From JACVRW01 sp034664005 (GTDB lineage Bacteria > Actinomycetota > Thermoleophilia > Solirubrobacterales > Thermoleophilaceae), in contig JAXDIL010000052.1 of assembly GCA_034664005.1 (NCBI GenBank), positions 18,665 through 82,664 of the forward strand: DNA of 64,000 nt, in the 5' to 3' direction. The position numbers were made by a program, and so were the translations under genes. The notes under the pieces were generated by a model. That model was not told where the DNA came from, ran no database searches, and saw nothing but the letters and a program-made list of their open reading frames with translations. Below, piece after piece: positions 50,070 to 58,530 of the stretch (position 1 is its first letter; each line of letters starts with the position of its first letter).

Positions 50070-51221
50070 GTGAGGGACGGAGAACGAGGCACACCTGGGG
50101 ACCTAGCCGCGTACGAGCGGCTCACACGTCGCCAGGTCATGCGCGGAAGCCTGGCCGGTGGCCTGGCACTGGGAGTGGGCGGCGTAGTACTCGCCGCCTG
50201 CGGCGACGACGACGACGAGAAGAGCGGCAGCGGCAGCAGTGGTGGCGGCGAAACGGCCACCATCACCTTCGCGGGCTACGGCGGCACGACTCAGGACGCG
50301 CAGATGGCGACCTGGGGCAAGACATTCACGGACGAGACCGGCAACAAGGTCCAGGCCACCGCGGTCGACTACGGCAAGCTGAAGGGCATGGTCGACTCCG
50401 GCAACGTGACCTGGGACGCGTGCGTGGTCGAGGGCTTCTTTGCCCACGCAACCGCGAATGCCGGACTGTTCGAGTCGCTCGACAAGAGCCAGCTCGACAA
50501 GGACCGGCTGGACGCCGTCGCCGGCGGCGGCCCGTCCGGCGACCAGGTGACCGATCACAGCGTGGCGTGTTACACGTATTGCTTCTGCATGGGCTACCGG
50601 ACGGACCACGAGGGCCCGCGGCCGGCCAACTGGGTCGACTTCTTCGACCTCGAGAAGTTCCCCGGCACGCGCGGTCTGTACGGCGTGCCGTACGGCATGA
50701 TCGAGATTGCCCTGCTCGCGGACGGCGTCTCGTGGGACGAGATGTATCCCCTCGACGTCGACCGCGCGCTGGAGAAGATCAAGTCGCTCGGCTCGGACGT
50801 GAAGTACTGGACCAGCGGCGCCGACTCACAGCAGATGCTCGTCGGCGGATCGGCCGACTTCGTCGTCGTCTGGGACACACGCAGCGCGGTCCTGACGCTC
50901 GACGGCGAGCCGGTCGCGACCGAGTTCAGCGACAACGTCCGGACCGCCGATCACCTGATCGTCCCCAAGGGCTCGAAGAACGCCAAGGAGGGCATGCAGT
51001 TCATCAACGCAGCGATCGACCCCGACGCCCAGGCGGCGGTGGCGAACGAGATCGCGCTGGCGCCGGCGAACCCGGACGCCGCCGCGAAGATCGACAAGAA
51101 GTCGAACGACCTCATGGCGTCGGGCCACGTCGACGAGGCAGCGGGCTACATCGACAACGAGTTCTGGGGCGAGAACTACGACTCGATCCTTGAGAAGTTC
51201 AACTCGGTGGTCGTGACCTGA
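50070..51221 (+). CDS. ABC transporter solute-binding lipoprotein, polyamine (PotD/PotF)-like, Tat-type signal
   Basis: 383 residues. The N-terminus has a twin-arginine-type signal LTRRQVMRGSLAGGLALGVG (Arg20, Arg21) and a lipobox with Cys44 (VVLAACGDDDD), followed by a Gly/Ser linker. The mature part follows the spermidine/putrescine-binding family: ATITFAGYGGTTQDAQMATW, DYGKLKGMVDSGNVTWD, and the C-terminal FWGENYDSILEKFNSV. Such proteins also bind opines, aminophosphonates and other amines or carboxylates. It begins the operon F importer with both permeases and the ATPase downstream. Confidence 0.87.
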   Translation: MRDGERGTPGDLAAYERLTRRQVMRGSLAGGLALGVGGVVLAACGDDDDEKSGSGSSGGGETATITFAGYGGTTQDAQMATWGKTFTDETGNKVQATAVDYGKLKGMVDSGNVTWDACVVEGFFAHATANAGLFESLDKSQLDKDRLDAVAGGGPSGDQVTDHSVACYTYCFCMGYRTDHEGPRPANWVDFFDLEKFPGTRGLYGVPYGMIEIALLADGVSWDEMYPLDVDRALEKIKSLGSDVKYWTSGADSQQMLVGGSADFVVVWDTRSAVLTLDGEPVATEFSDNVRTADHLIVPKGSKNAKEGMQFINAAIDPDAQAAVANEIALAPANPDAAAKIDKKSNDLMASGHVDEAAGYIDNEFWGENYDSILEKFNSVVVT

Positions 51222-51225
51222 CCGG

Positions 51226-52119
51226 ATGACGTTGGGAGTTCAGACAGTGCAGACGCGAAGCGAGGCGCGGCCATTTTGGCCGCGCCTCGTGCCAAGAGGG
51301 ACCGGTTGGCTGTTCGTGCCCGCGGTTGTCCTCGTGGTGGTGGTGTTCGTGGTGCCGCTGGTCGTCGTGCTGCTCCGGAGCCTCACCTCGGGGGCGGGCG
51401 CGTGGGAGCAGTACTCGGCCGTCTTCGGCCAGGACCTGTACGTCAGCGTGCTCACGCGCACCGTGGGCATCGCGCTCGCGACGACCGCTCTGACGCTGCT
51501 GCTCGGCTATCCGTACGCGTACCTGGCCGCGACCACGACGCCGCGCGCCAGGACGTTCCTCCTGGCGCTGATCATCAGCCCGTTCCTGGTCAGCCTCCTC
51601 GTGCGAACCTACGGGTGGCTCGTGCTGCTCGACGTCAACGGCCTCTCCGGGTGGCTCCTGCGCGAGACCGGCATCAGCGACGAGCCGCCGCAGCTCGTCC
51701 ACAACCGCATCGGCGTCCTGATCGGGCTCGTCCAGTACTCGCTCCCCCTGATGGTGCTGCCGATCTACGCCGCCATGCGCCAGTACGACCAGCGGCTCTC
51801 TCAGGCGGCGCAGACGCTAGGAGCGGGGCCCTTCACCGTCATGACCCGCATCTACTTCCCGCTGACGCTCCCCGGGGTGGTCGCGGGGTGCGCGATCGTC
51901 TTCGTGATCACGCTCGGCTACTTCATCGTCCCGGCCATCCTCGGCGGCGCCGGCGACACGATGCTCGGCCAACTGATCGCCCAGCAGGTGACAACCACGC
52001 TCAACTGGGGCCTGGCGTCCGCCCTCGCAACCGTGCTGCTGGTGGCCGCGCTGATCGGTTTCGCGATCTTCTACCGCTACAGCGAGGGACGCCACGTGAT
52101 GGAGCGGACGCGTGGCTAG
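51226..52119 (+). CDS. ABC transporter permease, spermidine/putrescine (PotB/PotH) type
   Basis: 297 residues with six spans, the first in FVPAVVLVVVVFVVPLVVVL. The EAA loop contacting the ATPase reads QAAQTLGAGPFTVMTRIYFP then LTLPGVVAGCAIVFVITLGY. Starts 4 bases after the binding-protein stop and overlaps its partner permease by 8 bases. Confidence 0.9.
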   Translation: MTLGVQTVQTRSEARPFWPRLVPRGTGWLFVPAVVLVVVVFVVPLVVVLLRSLTSGAGAWEQYSAVFGQDLYVSVLTRTVGIALATTALTLLLGYPYAYLAATTTPRARTFLLALIISPFLVSLLVRTYGWLVLLDVNGLSGWLLRETGISDEPPQLVHNRIGVLIGLVQYSLPLMVLPIYAAMRQYDQRLSQAAQTLGAGPFTVMTRIYFPLTLPGVVAGCAIVFVITLGYFIVPAILGGAGDTMLGQLIAQQVTTTLNWGLASALATVLLVAALIGFAIFYRYSEGRHVMERTRG

Positions 52120-52924
52120 GAAGCTGCTCTGGGTGGTCGCCGCGATCGTGGGCGTGGTGTCCGTCGCCCCTGCGTTGATCGTTATCCCGTACGCGTTCAG
52201 CGAATCCGGGTTCCTCGACTTCCCGCCCGGGTGGGGCGGGTGGCAGTGGTTCCAGGAGGTGCTGGACGACCCCACCTGGGGGGCCGCGGCCATGAGAAGC
52301 CTGCAGGTGGCTCTGATCGCAACGGGCGTCGCGACCGTCCTCGGGACGGCGGCCGCCTACGCGCTCGTGCGCGCTCGGCCGCGCTTCAGCGGCATGATCG
52401 TCGGCCTCCTCGTGCTCCCTATGGTGGTGCCGATCATCATCTTCGCACTCGGCAGCTTCGCCCTCGGTAGCGACCTCGGACTGGTCGGCTCGATCTGGAC
52501 GCTCGCGCTCGCGCACGCGGCGCTGGCGCTCCCGTTCGTCCTCCTAAACGTGCGCGCGTCGCTCCAGCTCGTGGATTCGTCGCTGGAGCAGGCCGCCCGC
52601 AGCCTCGGCGCCGGGCCGCTCAGCGCGTTCGGCCGCGTGACGCTGCCGCTGATCCTCCCGGGAGTCGTGTCCGGAGCGGTGCTCGCGTTCGTCCTCTCCT
52701 TCGACGAGCCGGTAGTCGCGCTGTTCCTGAGCCAGGACACCGATCCGACGTTGCCGGTGAAGCTCTTCCAGACGATCCGCCTCGCGCTCGAGCCGACGGT
52801 CGCGGCGGTCTCGGTGATGCTGCTCCTGCTGGGCCTCGCCGGGGCGGCGATTTGGTGGATCGCGATGCGGTTGGGCCAGCGACGACTGCGGGCGGCGGCA
52901 GCGTCCGTACCGGAGGGCGTGTGA
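52112..52924 (+). CDS. ABC transporter permease, spermidine/putrescine (PotC/PotI) type
   Basis: 270 residues from GTG 52112. The spans include LLWVVAAIVGVVSVAPALIV and VPIIIFALGSFALGSDLGLV. The EAA loop is EQAARSLGAGPLSAFGRVTL then PLILPGVVSGAVLAFVLSFD. It forms the heterodimeric channel with the preceding protein. Its stop overlaps the ATPase start (GTGA). Confidence 0.9.
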   Translation: MARKLLWVVAAIVGVVSVAPALIVIPYAFSESGFLDFPPGWGGWQWFQEVLDDPTWGAAAMRSLQVALIATGVATVLGTAAAYALVRARPRFSGMIVGLLVLPMVVPIIIFALGSFALGSDLGLVGSIWTLALAHAALALPFVLLNVRASLQLVDSSLEQAARSLGAGPLSAFGRVTLPLILPGVVSGAVLAFVLSFDEPVVALFLSQDTDPTLPVKLFQTIRLALEPTVAAVSVMLLLLGLAGAAIWWIAMRLGQRRLRAAAASVPEGV

Positions 52925-54027
52925 GCGAGGACGGCAACACGGCGAAACCGCCCGCGCTGGTGGTTCGCGGGCTGCGCAAGGACTACGGCGACGAGACGGT
53001 CGTCTCGGACTTCGACTTCGAGGTCGCGGACGGCGAGTTCGTCACGCTGCTCGGCTCTAGCGGATCGGGCAAGACGACCACGCTGATGATGGTCGCCGGG
53101 CTCGTGGAGCCGACCGGCGGCACGATGGAGATCGCCGGACGCCCGGTCACCGGCGTGCCCCCGCAGAGGCGCAACATCGGGATGATGTTCCAGAGCTACG
53201 CGCTCTTCCCCCACCTGACCGTGTTCGACAATGTCGCCTTCCCGTTGAAGCGGCGGCGGCTTCCGAAGGCGCAGATCTCGACGCTCGTGAACGAGGCCCT
53301 CCAGCGGATGCAGCTCGAGGGGTTCGGGCACCGCTACCCGGCGCAGCTGTCCGGCGGCCAGCAGCAGCGTGTCGCCCTGGCGCGCGCCACCGCTTACGAG
53401 CCGCCCCTGCTCTTGATGGACGAGCCGCTCAGCGCGCTCGACCGCAACCTGCGGCGCAGCCTGCAGGACGAGTTGAAGCGCTTCCACCGCACGCTTCGCA
53501 CCGCGATCCTCTACGTAACCCACGACCAGGAGGAAGCTCTGTCGCTGAGCGACCGCGTGATCCTCATGACGGAGGGGCGCGTGGCCCAGGTCGGAACGCC
53601 GCAGGAGATCTACCAGTCTCCGCGCAGCCTGTTCGTGGCGCGCTTCCTCGGCGAGTCGAATGCCCTCCACGGCGAGGTGGTGTCGTGCGCGGGCGGCGAG
53701 GCGGTCGTCAAGCTCCGCAATGGCCAGGCCGTCGGCGGCACCTGCCGCGAGCCGCTGCCCACAGGCTCCCAGGCCGTCGTCATCATCCGGCCTGAGAACC
53801 TGGTGGTCGAGACGAACGGCGCCGGCGGCGCCGGCGACGGCGTCGACATCTCGCTCGAGGAGGTCTCCTTCCTCGGGGAGACCGTGCGCTGGCGCGGGAC
53901 CTTCGCCACCTCAGAGCCCTGCACCCTGATGATCAAGCCCGACCAGGCCTCCGACGTGTCCGTCGGGGCGACCCGCCGGGTGCGCTGGGAGCCCTCGAAG
54001 GCCGTCGTGCTGCCGGCAGAAGCATGA
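52921..54027 (+). CDS. ABC transporter ATP-binding protein, PotA-like
   Basis: 368 residues from GTG 52921, behind a GGAG and overlapping the permease stop. All catalytic motifs are canonical: Walker A LLGSSGSGKTTTLMMV, Q-loop MMFQSYALFPHLTVF, signature LSGGQQQRVALARAT, Walker B LLLMDEPLSALDRN and H-loop YVTHDQEEALSL. A C-terminal TOBE domain (IIRPENLVVETNG) follows. Unlike the operon I transporter it uses a single ATPase type. Its stop overlaps the ligase start (ATGA). Confidence 0.92.
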   Translation: MSEDGNTAKPPALVVRGLRKDYGDETVVSDFDFEVADGEFVTLLGSSGSGKTTTLMMVAGLVEPTGGTMEIAGRPVTGVPPQRRNIGMMFQSYALFPHLTVFDNVAFPLKRRRLPKAQISTLVNEALQRMQLEGFGHRYPAQLSGGQQQRVALARATAYEPPLLLMDEPLSALDRNLRRSLQDELKRFHRTLRTAILYVTHDQEEALSLSDRVILMTEGRVAQVGTPQEIYQSPRSLFVARFLGESNALHGEVVSCAGGEAVVKLRNGQAVGGTCREPLPTGSQAVVIIRPENLVVETNGAGGAGDGVDISLEEVSFLGETVRWRGTFATSEPCTLMIKPDQASDVSVGATRRVRWEPSKAVVLPAEA

Positions 54028-55664
54028 GAACCCGAGACACGACGTTCGAGCAGGTCAGCAGCATGACCCTGCCCGAGCTCTTCGAGCGGCGGGTCGAGGA
54101 GACGCCGGATGCGCTCGCCGTCCGCAGCGTGCAAGGCGACATGACCTTCGGCGACTGGTGGATGCGGGGCCTGTCCATCGCCGAGCTCCTCCGCTCCTCG
54201 TTCGGCAGCCTGCGCGGCGAGCGCGTCGCGCTCTGGTTCACGAACGACGAGGCGCGGACGTACGTCGCGGCGCTCCAGTCGGTCTTCGAGGCGGGCGCGA
54301 TCTCGATGGGCCTCGACGACCGCTACGCCGTGCCCGAGCTCCAGCGCCTCTTCGACCTCGCCGAGCCGCGCGTGCTCGTCATGGGGCCGCAACTCGCAGA
54401 GCGGCTGGGCCCGGAGGGCTTCGAGGAGCTGGGCCTCGAGACATCCCCTCCGGCGTCGGGCTGGGACGCGCTCGCACTGCCGATCGCGGGCAGGCGCGTC
54501 GCGGGAGCGCCGACGGCGTGGGCGGCCGGCGACGCCGACGGCTCATTGACCCCCTCGCGCGTCGCCGCGCCGGCCGACGACGCGATGATCGCGTTCACGT
54601 CCGGGTCCACGGGCACGCCGAAGGGCCCGATCTGGAGCCAGGCGGCGATTTGCCAGTACGCCGAGCGCGTCTCGCACTGCACGTACGCGGTCCCGCGCGC
54701 CGGAAAGGCGCTGACCGAGCGCGACGTGCTCCAGTCGCCGGTGCCGCTCTACACCGCGGCGAGCCTGATCGAGAACGTCTACCCCACGGTCTTCTCCGGT
54801 TGCGAGCTCGTCTTCGAGGGCCGCCGCTTCGACGCCGCCGCCTCCGAGGAGCGGATGGCGCGCCACGGGACGACCGTCTACAACGGCGTGCCCGCGTTCT
54901 TCGCGATGATGTGCGACCTGCCGGAGCGCCGCCCCGGCGCGGCGCCGGAGCTGATGATCATGAGCGGCTCCGCTCTCACCGAAGGGCTGTACCGTCGCAT
55001 GCGCGAGCGCTGGCCGACCACGCAGGTCGCGAACTGGTACGGGCTCAACGAAAGCGGCAGCGGCCAGACGCTGAACCACGGCCCGGATATGGAGCGCCAC
55101 CCGTCCTCGATCGGCCGGCCCCTGCCGCCGACCGAGATCCGGGTGGTGGATGCCGACCTGAATCCCGTGGCCGCCGGCACGGAGGGCGACCTGCTCATGC
55201 GCGCGCCAGGCCAGATGCGGGAGTACTTCCGCAGCCCTGAGCAGACCGCCGAGCGCTTCCGCGGCGATTGGCTCTTCACCGGCGACCGCGCGTTCGAGGA
55301 CGAGGACGGGCTCTTCCACATCGTTGGCCGGAACGAGGACCGGATCAACCGCGGCGGGTTCAAGTTCTACCCCGCCGAGGTGGTGTCCGCGCTCGCCACG
55401 CACGACGCGGTGCAGGAGGCGGCGGTCATCGCGGTTCCCCACGACGTCCTCGGCCAGGAGGCGGTCGCATTCGTCGTGAAAACCGAGGACGGCGACGTCG
55501 ACGGAGAGTCCCTGCGCCGGTACTGCCGCACGCAGATCGCGCCGAACAAGGCCCCGGCCGAGGTGATCTTCATCGACGACATGCCGCGGGCGGCGTACGG
55601 CAAGGTGAACCGCCGCAAGCTGCTCGAGCTGTACGAGGCGACCCGGGTCGCCGGCCAGACATGA
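54024..55664 (+). CDS. AMP-dependent acyl-CoA synthetase/ligase (copy 2)
   Basis: 546 residues, paralog of the ligase at 32936 along its whole length. P-loop IAFTSGSTGTPKGPIWSQAA; VANWYGLNESGSGQTLNHGP; hinge DWLFTGDRAFEDEDGLFHIV; the GRNEDRINRGGFKFYPAEVV core and the C-terminal Lys in MPRAAYGKVNRRKLLEL. ATG 54024 overlaps the transporter ATPase stop, so activation is coupled to import. The substrate is probably the imported acid or its first oxidation product. Confidence 0.87.
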   Translation: MRTRDTTFEQVSSMTLPELFERRVEETPDALAVRSVQGDMTFGDWWMRGLSIAELLRSSFGSLRGERVALWFTNDEARTYVAALQSVFEAGAISMGLDDRYAVPELQRLFDLAEPRVLVMGPQLAERLGPEGFEELGLETSPPASGWDALALPIAGRRVAGAPTAWAAGDADGSLTPSRVAAPADDAMIAFTSGSTGTPKGPIWSQAAICQYAERVSHCTYAVPRAGKALTERDVLQSPVPLYTAASLIENVYPTVFSGCELVFEGRRFDAAASEERMARHGTTVYNGVPAFFAMMCDLPERRPGAAPELMIMSGSALTEGLYRRMRERWPTTQVANWYGLNESGSGQTLNHGPDMERHPSSIGRPLPPTEIRVVDADLNPVAAGTEGDLLMRAPGQMREYFRSPEQTAERFRGDWLFTGDRAFEDEDGLFHIVGRNEDRINRGGFKFYPAEVVSALATHDAVQEAAVIAVPHDVLGQEAVAFVVKTEDGDVDGESLRRYCRTQIAPNKAPAEVIFIDDMPRAAYGKVNRRKLLELYEATRVAGQT

Positions 55665-55677
55665 CAAGGAGACAGAT

Positions 55678-56124
55678 ATGACGGACCTCGGCTTCAGCAT
55701 CCAAGAGGTGGTCGTTGCCACGCGCGATTCGGAGGCGGCGGCCGCAAAGTTCGGCAAGGCGCTGAACGCCGACGTCGACGCGAAGGTGTCGTATCCGCAG
55801 GACGGCATCGGCATCGACATGACCGGGGTGTGGGTTGGCGACTTCCGGCTCGCGTTCGTCGAGGACACCACCGGCAGCGGGCATGTCGCGCGCTCGATCG
55901 AGCGGCGCGGCGAGGGTCTGTTCGAGCTGTGCCTGCGAACAGACGACCTGCCGGCCGCGATGGAGCACATGAAGAGCCACGGCATCAGCTTCACCGACGA
56001 CACGCCGCACGTGCTGAAGGACTACGAGTGGCGCGGCGAGATCTGGTCCGAGGTCCACGTGGCCTTCGTGCACCCCGGCTCGTCCCACGGCGTGCTCATC
56101 GAAGTTCAGCAGTGGGTTAGGTGA
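55678..56124 (+). CDS. VOC/glyoxalase-fold protein (copy 2)
   Basis: 148 residues, paralog of the VOC protein at 34567 with the same order behind its ligase. Conserved segments: LGFSIQEVVVATRDSEAAAA, FRLAFVEDTTGSGHVARSIE, and GEGLFELCLRTDDLPAAMEH. Again the first metal-ligand His is absent (IQEVVVA), leaving a Glu. A likely acyl-CoA isomerase/epimerase or binding protein of the ligase product. It has an AGGAGA ribosome site and overlaps the SDR start by 4 bases. Confidence 0.75.
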   Translation: MTDLGFSIQEVVVATRDSEAAAAKFGKALNADVDAKVSYPQDGIGIDMTGVWVGDFRLAFVEDTTGSGHVARSIERRGEGLFELCLRTDDLPAAMEHMKSHGISFTDDTPHVLKDYEWRGEIWSEVHVAFVHPGSSHGVLIEVQQWVR

Positions 56125-57050
56125 TCGACCTCACAAACCGGGTCGCCGTCGTGACCGGGGCAGGCTCCGGCCTCGGTCGCAGCTACGCGCTCGCGCTCGC
56201 CGAGCGCGGCGCGAAGGTGGTCGTGAACGACCTGGGTGCGCAGGTGGACGGGACGGGGAGCGACGCCGGCGCGGCCGCCACCGTCGTTGACGAGATCACT
56301 GCCCTCGGCGGGACCGCCGTGCCGGAGCACTCGTCGGTCGCGACCCCCGAGGGAGGCGAGGCGATCGTCCAGCGCGCACTCGACGAGTTCGGGCAGGTGG
56401 ACATCCTGGTGAACAACGCCGGCAACATCGAGCTGTCCTCGTTCGCGAAGCTCGACGTCCGTGCGCTGGACCGGATCCTCGACGTGCACCTCGGCGCCGC
56501 GTTCTACGTGACCCAGCCGGCTTACCGCGCGATGCTCCCTCGAAAGCACGGCAGCATCATCTTCACGACGTCCGGCGTCGCGACGTTCGGCAACCTCGGG
56601 GCGAGCGTCTACGGCGCGGCAAAGGGGGCCATCATCGGGCTCCTCCACGTTCTGAAGCTCGAGGCCGCCCGGCACGGAATCCGCGTGAACGCCGTCGCGC
56701 CGATGGCGCAGACGCGGATGGCCGCGGACGTGGACCTCGAGCCGTACAAGGGACTGACCGAGCGCAGCGTGAGCGCCGATCTCGTCGCACCCGCGGTGGT
56801 CTACCTGGCGTCCGACGAGTGCGAGCTGACGGGCGAGGTCTGGAGTGTGGGCTCCGGCAGCGTGTCGCGCCTCTTCGTCGGGCGTACGGAGGGACACTTC
56901 AAGCACCCCGAAGCGGAGGGCCTCATGACCGCCGACGAGATCGCGGAGCACGTGGCCGAGATCCGGGACCTCGACGGGTTCTCGATCCCGCCGACCTGGC
57001 CGGACGAGTACGCGATGGTCCTCGAGCGACTGCGGGAGGGCGTCCAGTGA
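56121..57050 (+). CDS. short-chain dehydrogenase, peroxisomal multifunctional-enzyme-like
   Basis: 309-residue SDR from GTG 56121. It has the cofactor motif VVTGAGSGLGRSYALALAER followed by KVVVNDLG, the opening of (3R)-hydroxyacyl-CoA dehydrogenases of the MFE-2 type. The NNAG motif is in VDILVNNAGNIELSS and the catalytic Tyr/Lys in SVYGAAKGAIIG. A C-terminal extension of about 60 residues follows the Rossmann core. It fits the dehydrogenation step after hydration of an enoyl-CoA. It overlaps neighbours by 4 bases on both sides. Confidence 0.87.
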   Translation: MIDLTNRVAVVTGAGSGLGRSYALALAERGAKVVVNDLGAQVDGTGSDAGAAATVVDEITALGGTAVPEHSSVATPEGGEAIVQRALDEFGQVDILVNNAGNIELSSFAKLDVRALDRILDVHLGAAFYVTQPAYRAMLPRKHGSIIFTTSGVATFGNLGASVYGAAKGAIIGLLHVLKLEAARHGIRVNAVAPMAQTRMAADVDLEPYKGLTERSVSADLVAPAVVYLASDECELTGEVWSVGSGSVSRLFVGRTEGHFKHPEAEGLMTADEIAEHVAEIRDLDGFSIPPTWPDEYAMVLERLREGVQ

Positions 57051-58210
57051 CCCCCACTCCGACCGACTTCCTCGAAATCGACCGCCTCCTCTCAGACGAG
57101 GAGCGCCACATCCGCGACACCGTGAGGCGGTTCGTCGCCGAGCGCGTCACCCCCTACGTCGGCGACTGGTTCGAGGACGCCACGATCCCGCGCGAGCTCG
57201 CCACGGAGCTGGGGAGCCTGGGTGTGCTGGGGATGCACCTGGACGGCTACGGATGCGCCGGGGCGAGCGCCACGGCGTATGGGCTCGCCTGCATGGAGCT
57301 CGAGGCCGGCGACTCCGGAGTCAGGAGCCTGGTGTCGGTGCAGGGGTCGCTCGCGATGTACGCGATCTGGAAATGGGGCTCCGAGGAGCAGAAGAACGAA
57401 TGGCTGCCGCGCATGGCCGCGGGCGAGGCAATCGGCTGCTTCGGGCTGACGGAGCCGGACAGCGGGAGCGATCCCGGCTCGATGCGCACCCGCGCGCGGC
57501 GCGACGGCGAGGACTGGATCCTGAACGGCGCGAAGATGTGGATCACGAACGGCTCGATCGCCGACGTCGCCGTCGTATGGGCGGTGACCGACGAGGGCGT
57601 ACGCGGCTTCCTCGTGCCGAGCGGCACGGCGGGGTTCACGGCACCCGAGATCCACAAGAAGCTCTCGCTGCGGGCGTCGGTGACCTCGGAGCTCGTGCTC
57701 GACGACGTCCGGCTCCCGGCGCGGGCGATGCTCCCCGAGGCGACCTCGCTTCGCGGACCGCTCTCGTGCCTCAACGAGGCCCGCTACGGGATCGTGTGGG
57801 GTGCGGCGGGCGCCGCTCGTGCCTGCTTCGAGGCCGCGCTCGGCTATGCGAAGGAGCGCATCCAGTTCGACCGCCCGATCGCGTCCTTCCAGCTCCAGCA
57901 GGCGAAGCTGGCGCAGATGGCCCTCGAGGTGAATCGCGCGACCCTGCTCGCCGTGCACCTCGGGCGCCTGAAGGACGACGGACGGCTCCGCCCCGAGCAC
58001 GTGAGCATGGCCAAGCTCGGAAACGTGAACGCGGCGCTCGAGGTCGCCCGCGCCGCCCGCCAAGTGCTGGGCGCGAACGGCATCACGCTCGAGTATCCGG
58101 TCATCCGCCACATGAACAACCTCGAGTCGGTGGTTACCTACGAGGGCACCGCGGACATCCACGCTCTCGTCGTCGGCGGAGCGCTCACCGGGATCCAGGC
58201 GTTCAGATAA
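57047..58210 (+). CDS. acyl-CoA dehydrogenase, glutaryl-CoA dehydrogenase-like
   Basis: 387 residues from GTG 57047, overlapping the SDR stop (GTGA). FAD/substrate motifs are CFGLTEPDSGSDPGSMRTRA and MWITNGSIADVAVVWAVT. The C-terminal end SVVTYEGTADIHALVVGGAL TGIQAF is the glutaryl-CoA dehydrogenase signature, with the catalytic Glu in YEGT. GCDH oxidatively decarboxylates glutaryl-CoA to crotonyl-CoA; related enzymes only desaturate. A dicarboxyl-CoA intermediate is thus suggested for this pathway. Last gene of operon F. Confidence 0.85.
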   Translation: MTPTPTDFLEIDRLLSDEERHIRDTVRRFVAERVTPYVGDWFEDATIPRELATELGSLGVLGMHLDGYGCAGASATAYGLACMELEAGDSGVRSLVSVQGSLAMYAIWKWGSEEQKNEWLPRMAAGEAIGCFGLTEPDSGSDPGSMRTRARRDGEDWILNGAKMWITNGSIADVAVVWAVTDEGVRGFLVPSGTAGFTAPEIHKKLSLRASVTSELVLDDVRLPARAMLPEATSLRGPLSCLNEARYGIVWGAAGAARACFEAALGYAKERIQFDRPIASFQLQQAKLAQMALEVNRATLLAVHLGRLKDDGRLRPEHVSMAKLGNVNAALEVARAARQVLGANGITLEYPVIRHMNNLESVVTYEGTADIHALVVGGALTGIQAFR

Positions 58211-58270
58211 ATCCGCCGGCGCCGGCGCCGGGCGGTGGCCTCCGGCTCCATCCGGCCTATCTCAAGACCC

Positions 58271-58528
58271 ATGACCGGTCACCATCTCGAGATAGTGCCG
58301 CTCTCGCGCCACCGCTGGGTGGTCCGCTACGAGGGCGACGTCACGCCGCTGTCGGAGCACCCCACGCTGACGGAAGCGGAGGTCGACGCGCGCAACTTCG
58401 CGCGTCAGTTCGGTGAGCCGCTGATCCACGTCCACGAACTGGACGGGGAGGAGCGCGACGTGCACATCGAACCCGACTTCCGGGCGCCCACGCCCGCCGA
58501 CGTCAAGGGTCCCAAGGTCGAGCCCTAG
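58271..58528 (+). CDS. small conserved hypothetical protein (DUF2188-like)
   Basis: 85 residues from ATG 58271, opening HHLEIVPLSRHRWVVRYEGD followed by TLTEAEVDARNFARQFGEP. The alternating basic/aromatic beta pattern HRWVVRYEG and the following helix resemble DUF2188-type domains. It is followed 2 bases later by the phosphoribosyltransferase-esterase gene, so they are likely cotranscribed. Function is unknown. The 60 bases upstream hold a GC-rich GCCGGCGCC repeat and no recognisable promoter. Confidence 0.65.
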   Translation: MTGHHLEIVPLSRHRWVVRYEGDVTPLSEHPTLTEAEVDARNFARQFGEPLIHVHELDGEERDVHIEPDFRAPTPADVKGPKVEP

Positions 58529-58530
58529 CC

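Noticed and set aside
58211..58270. GC-rich repeat GCCGGCGCCGGCGCC as a terminator after the glutaryl-CoA-dehydrogenase-like gene
   Set aside because: Self-complementary by composition but no T-run or bounded stem; likely low-complexity DNA.
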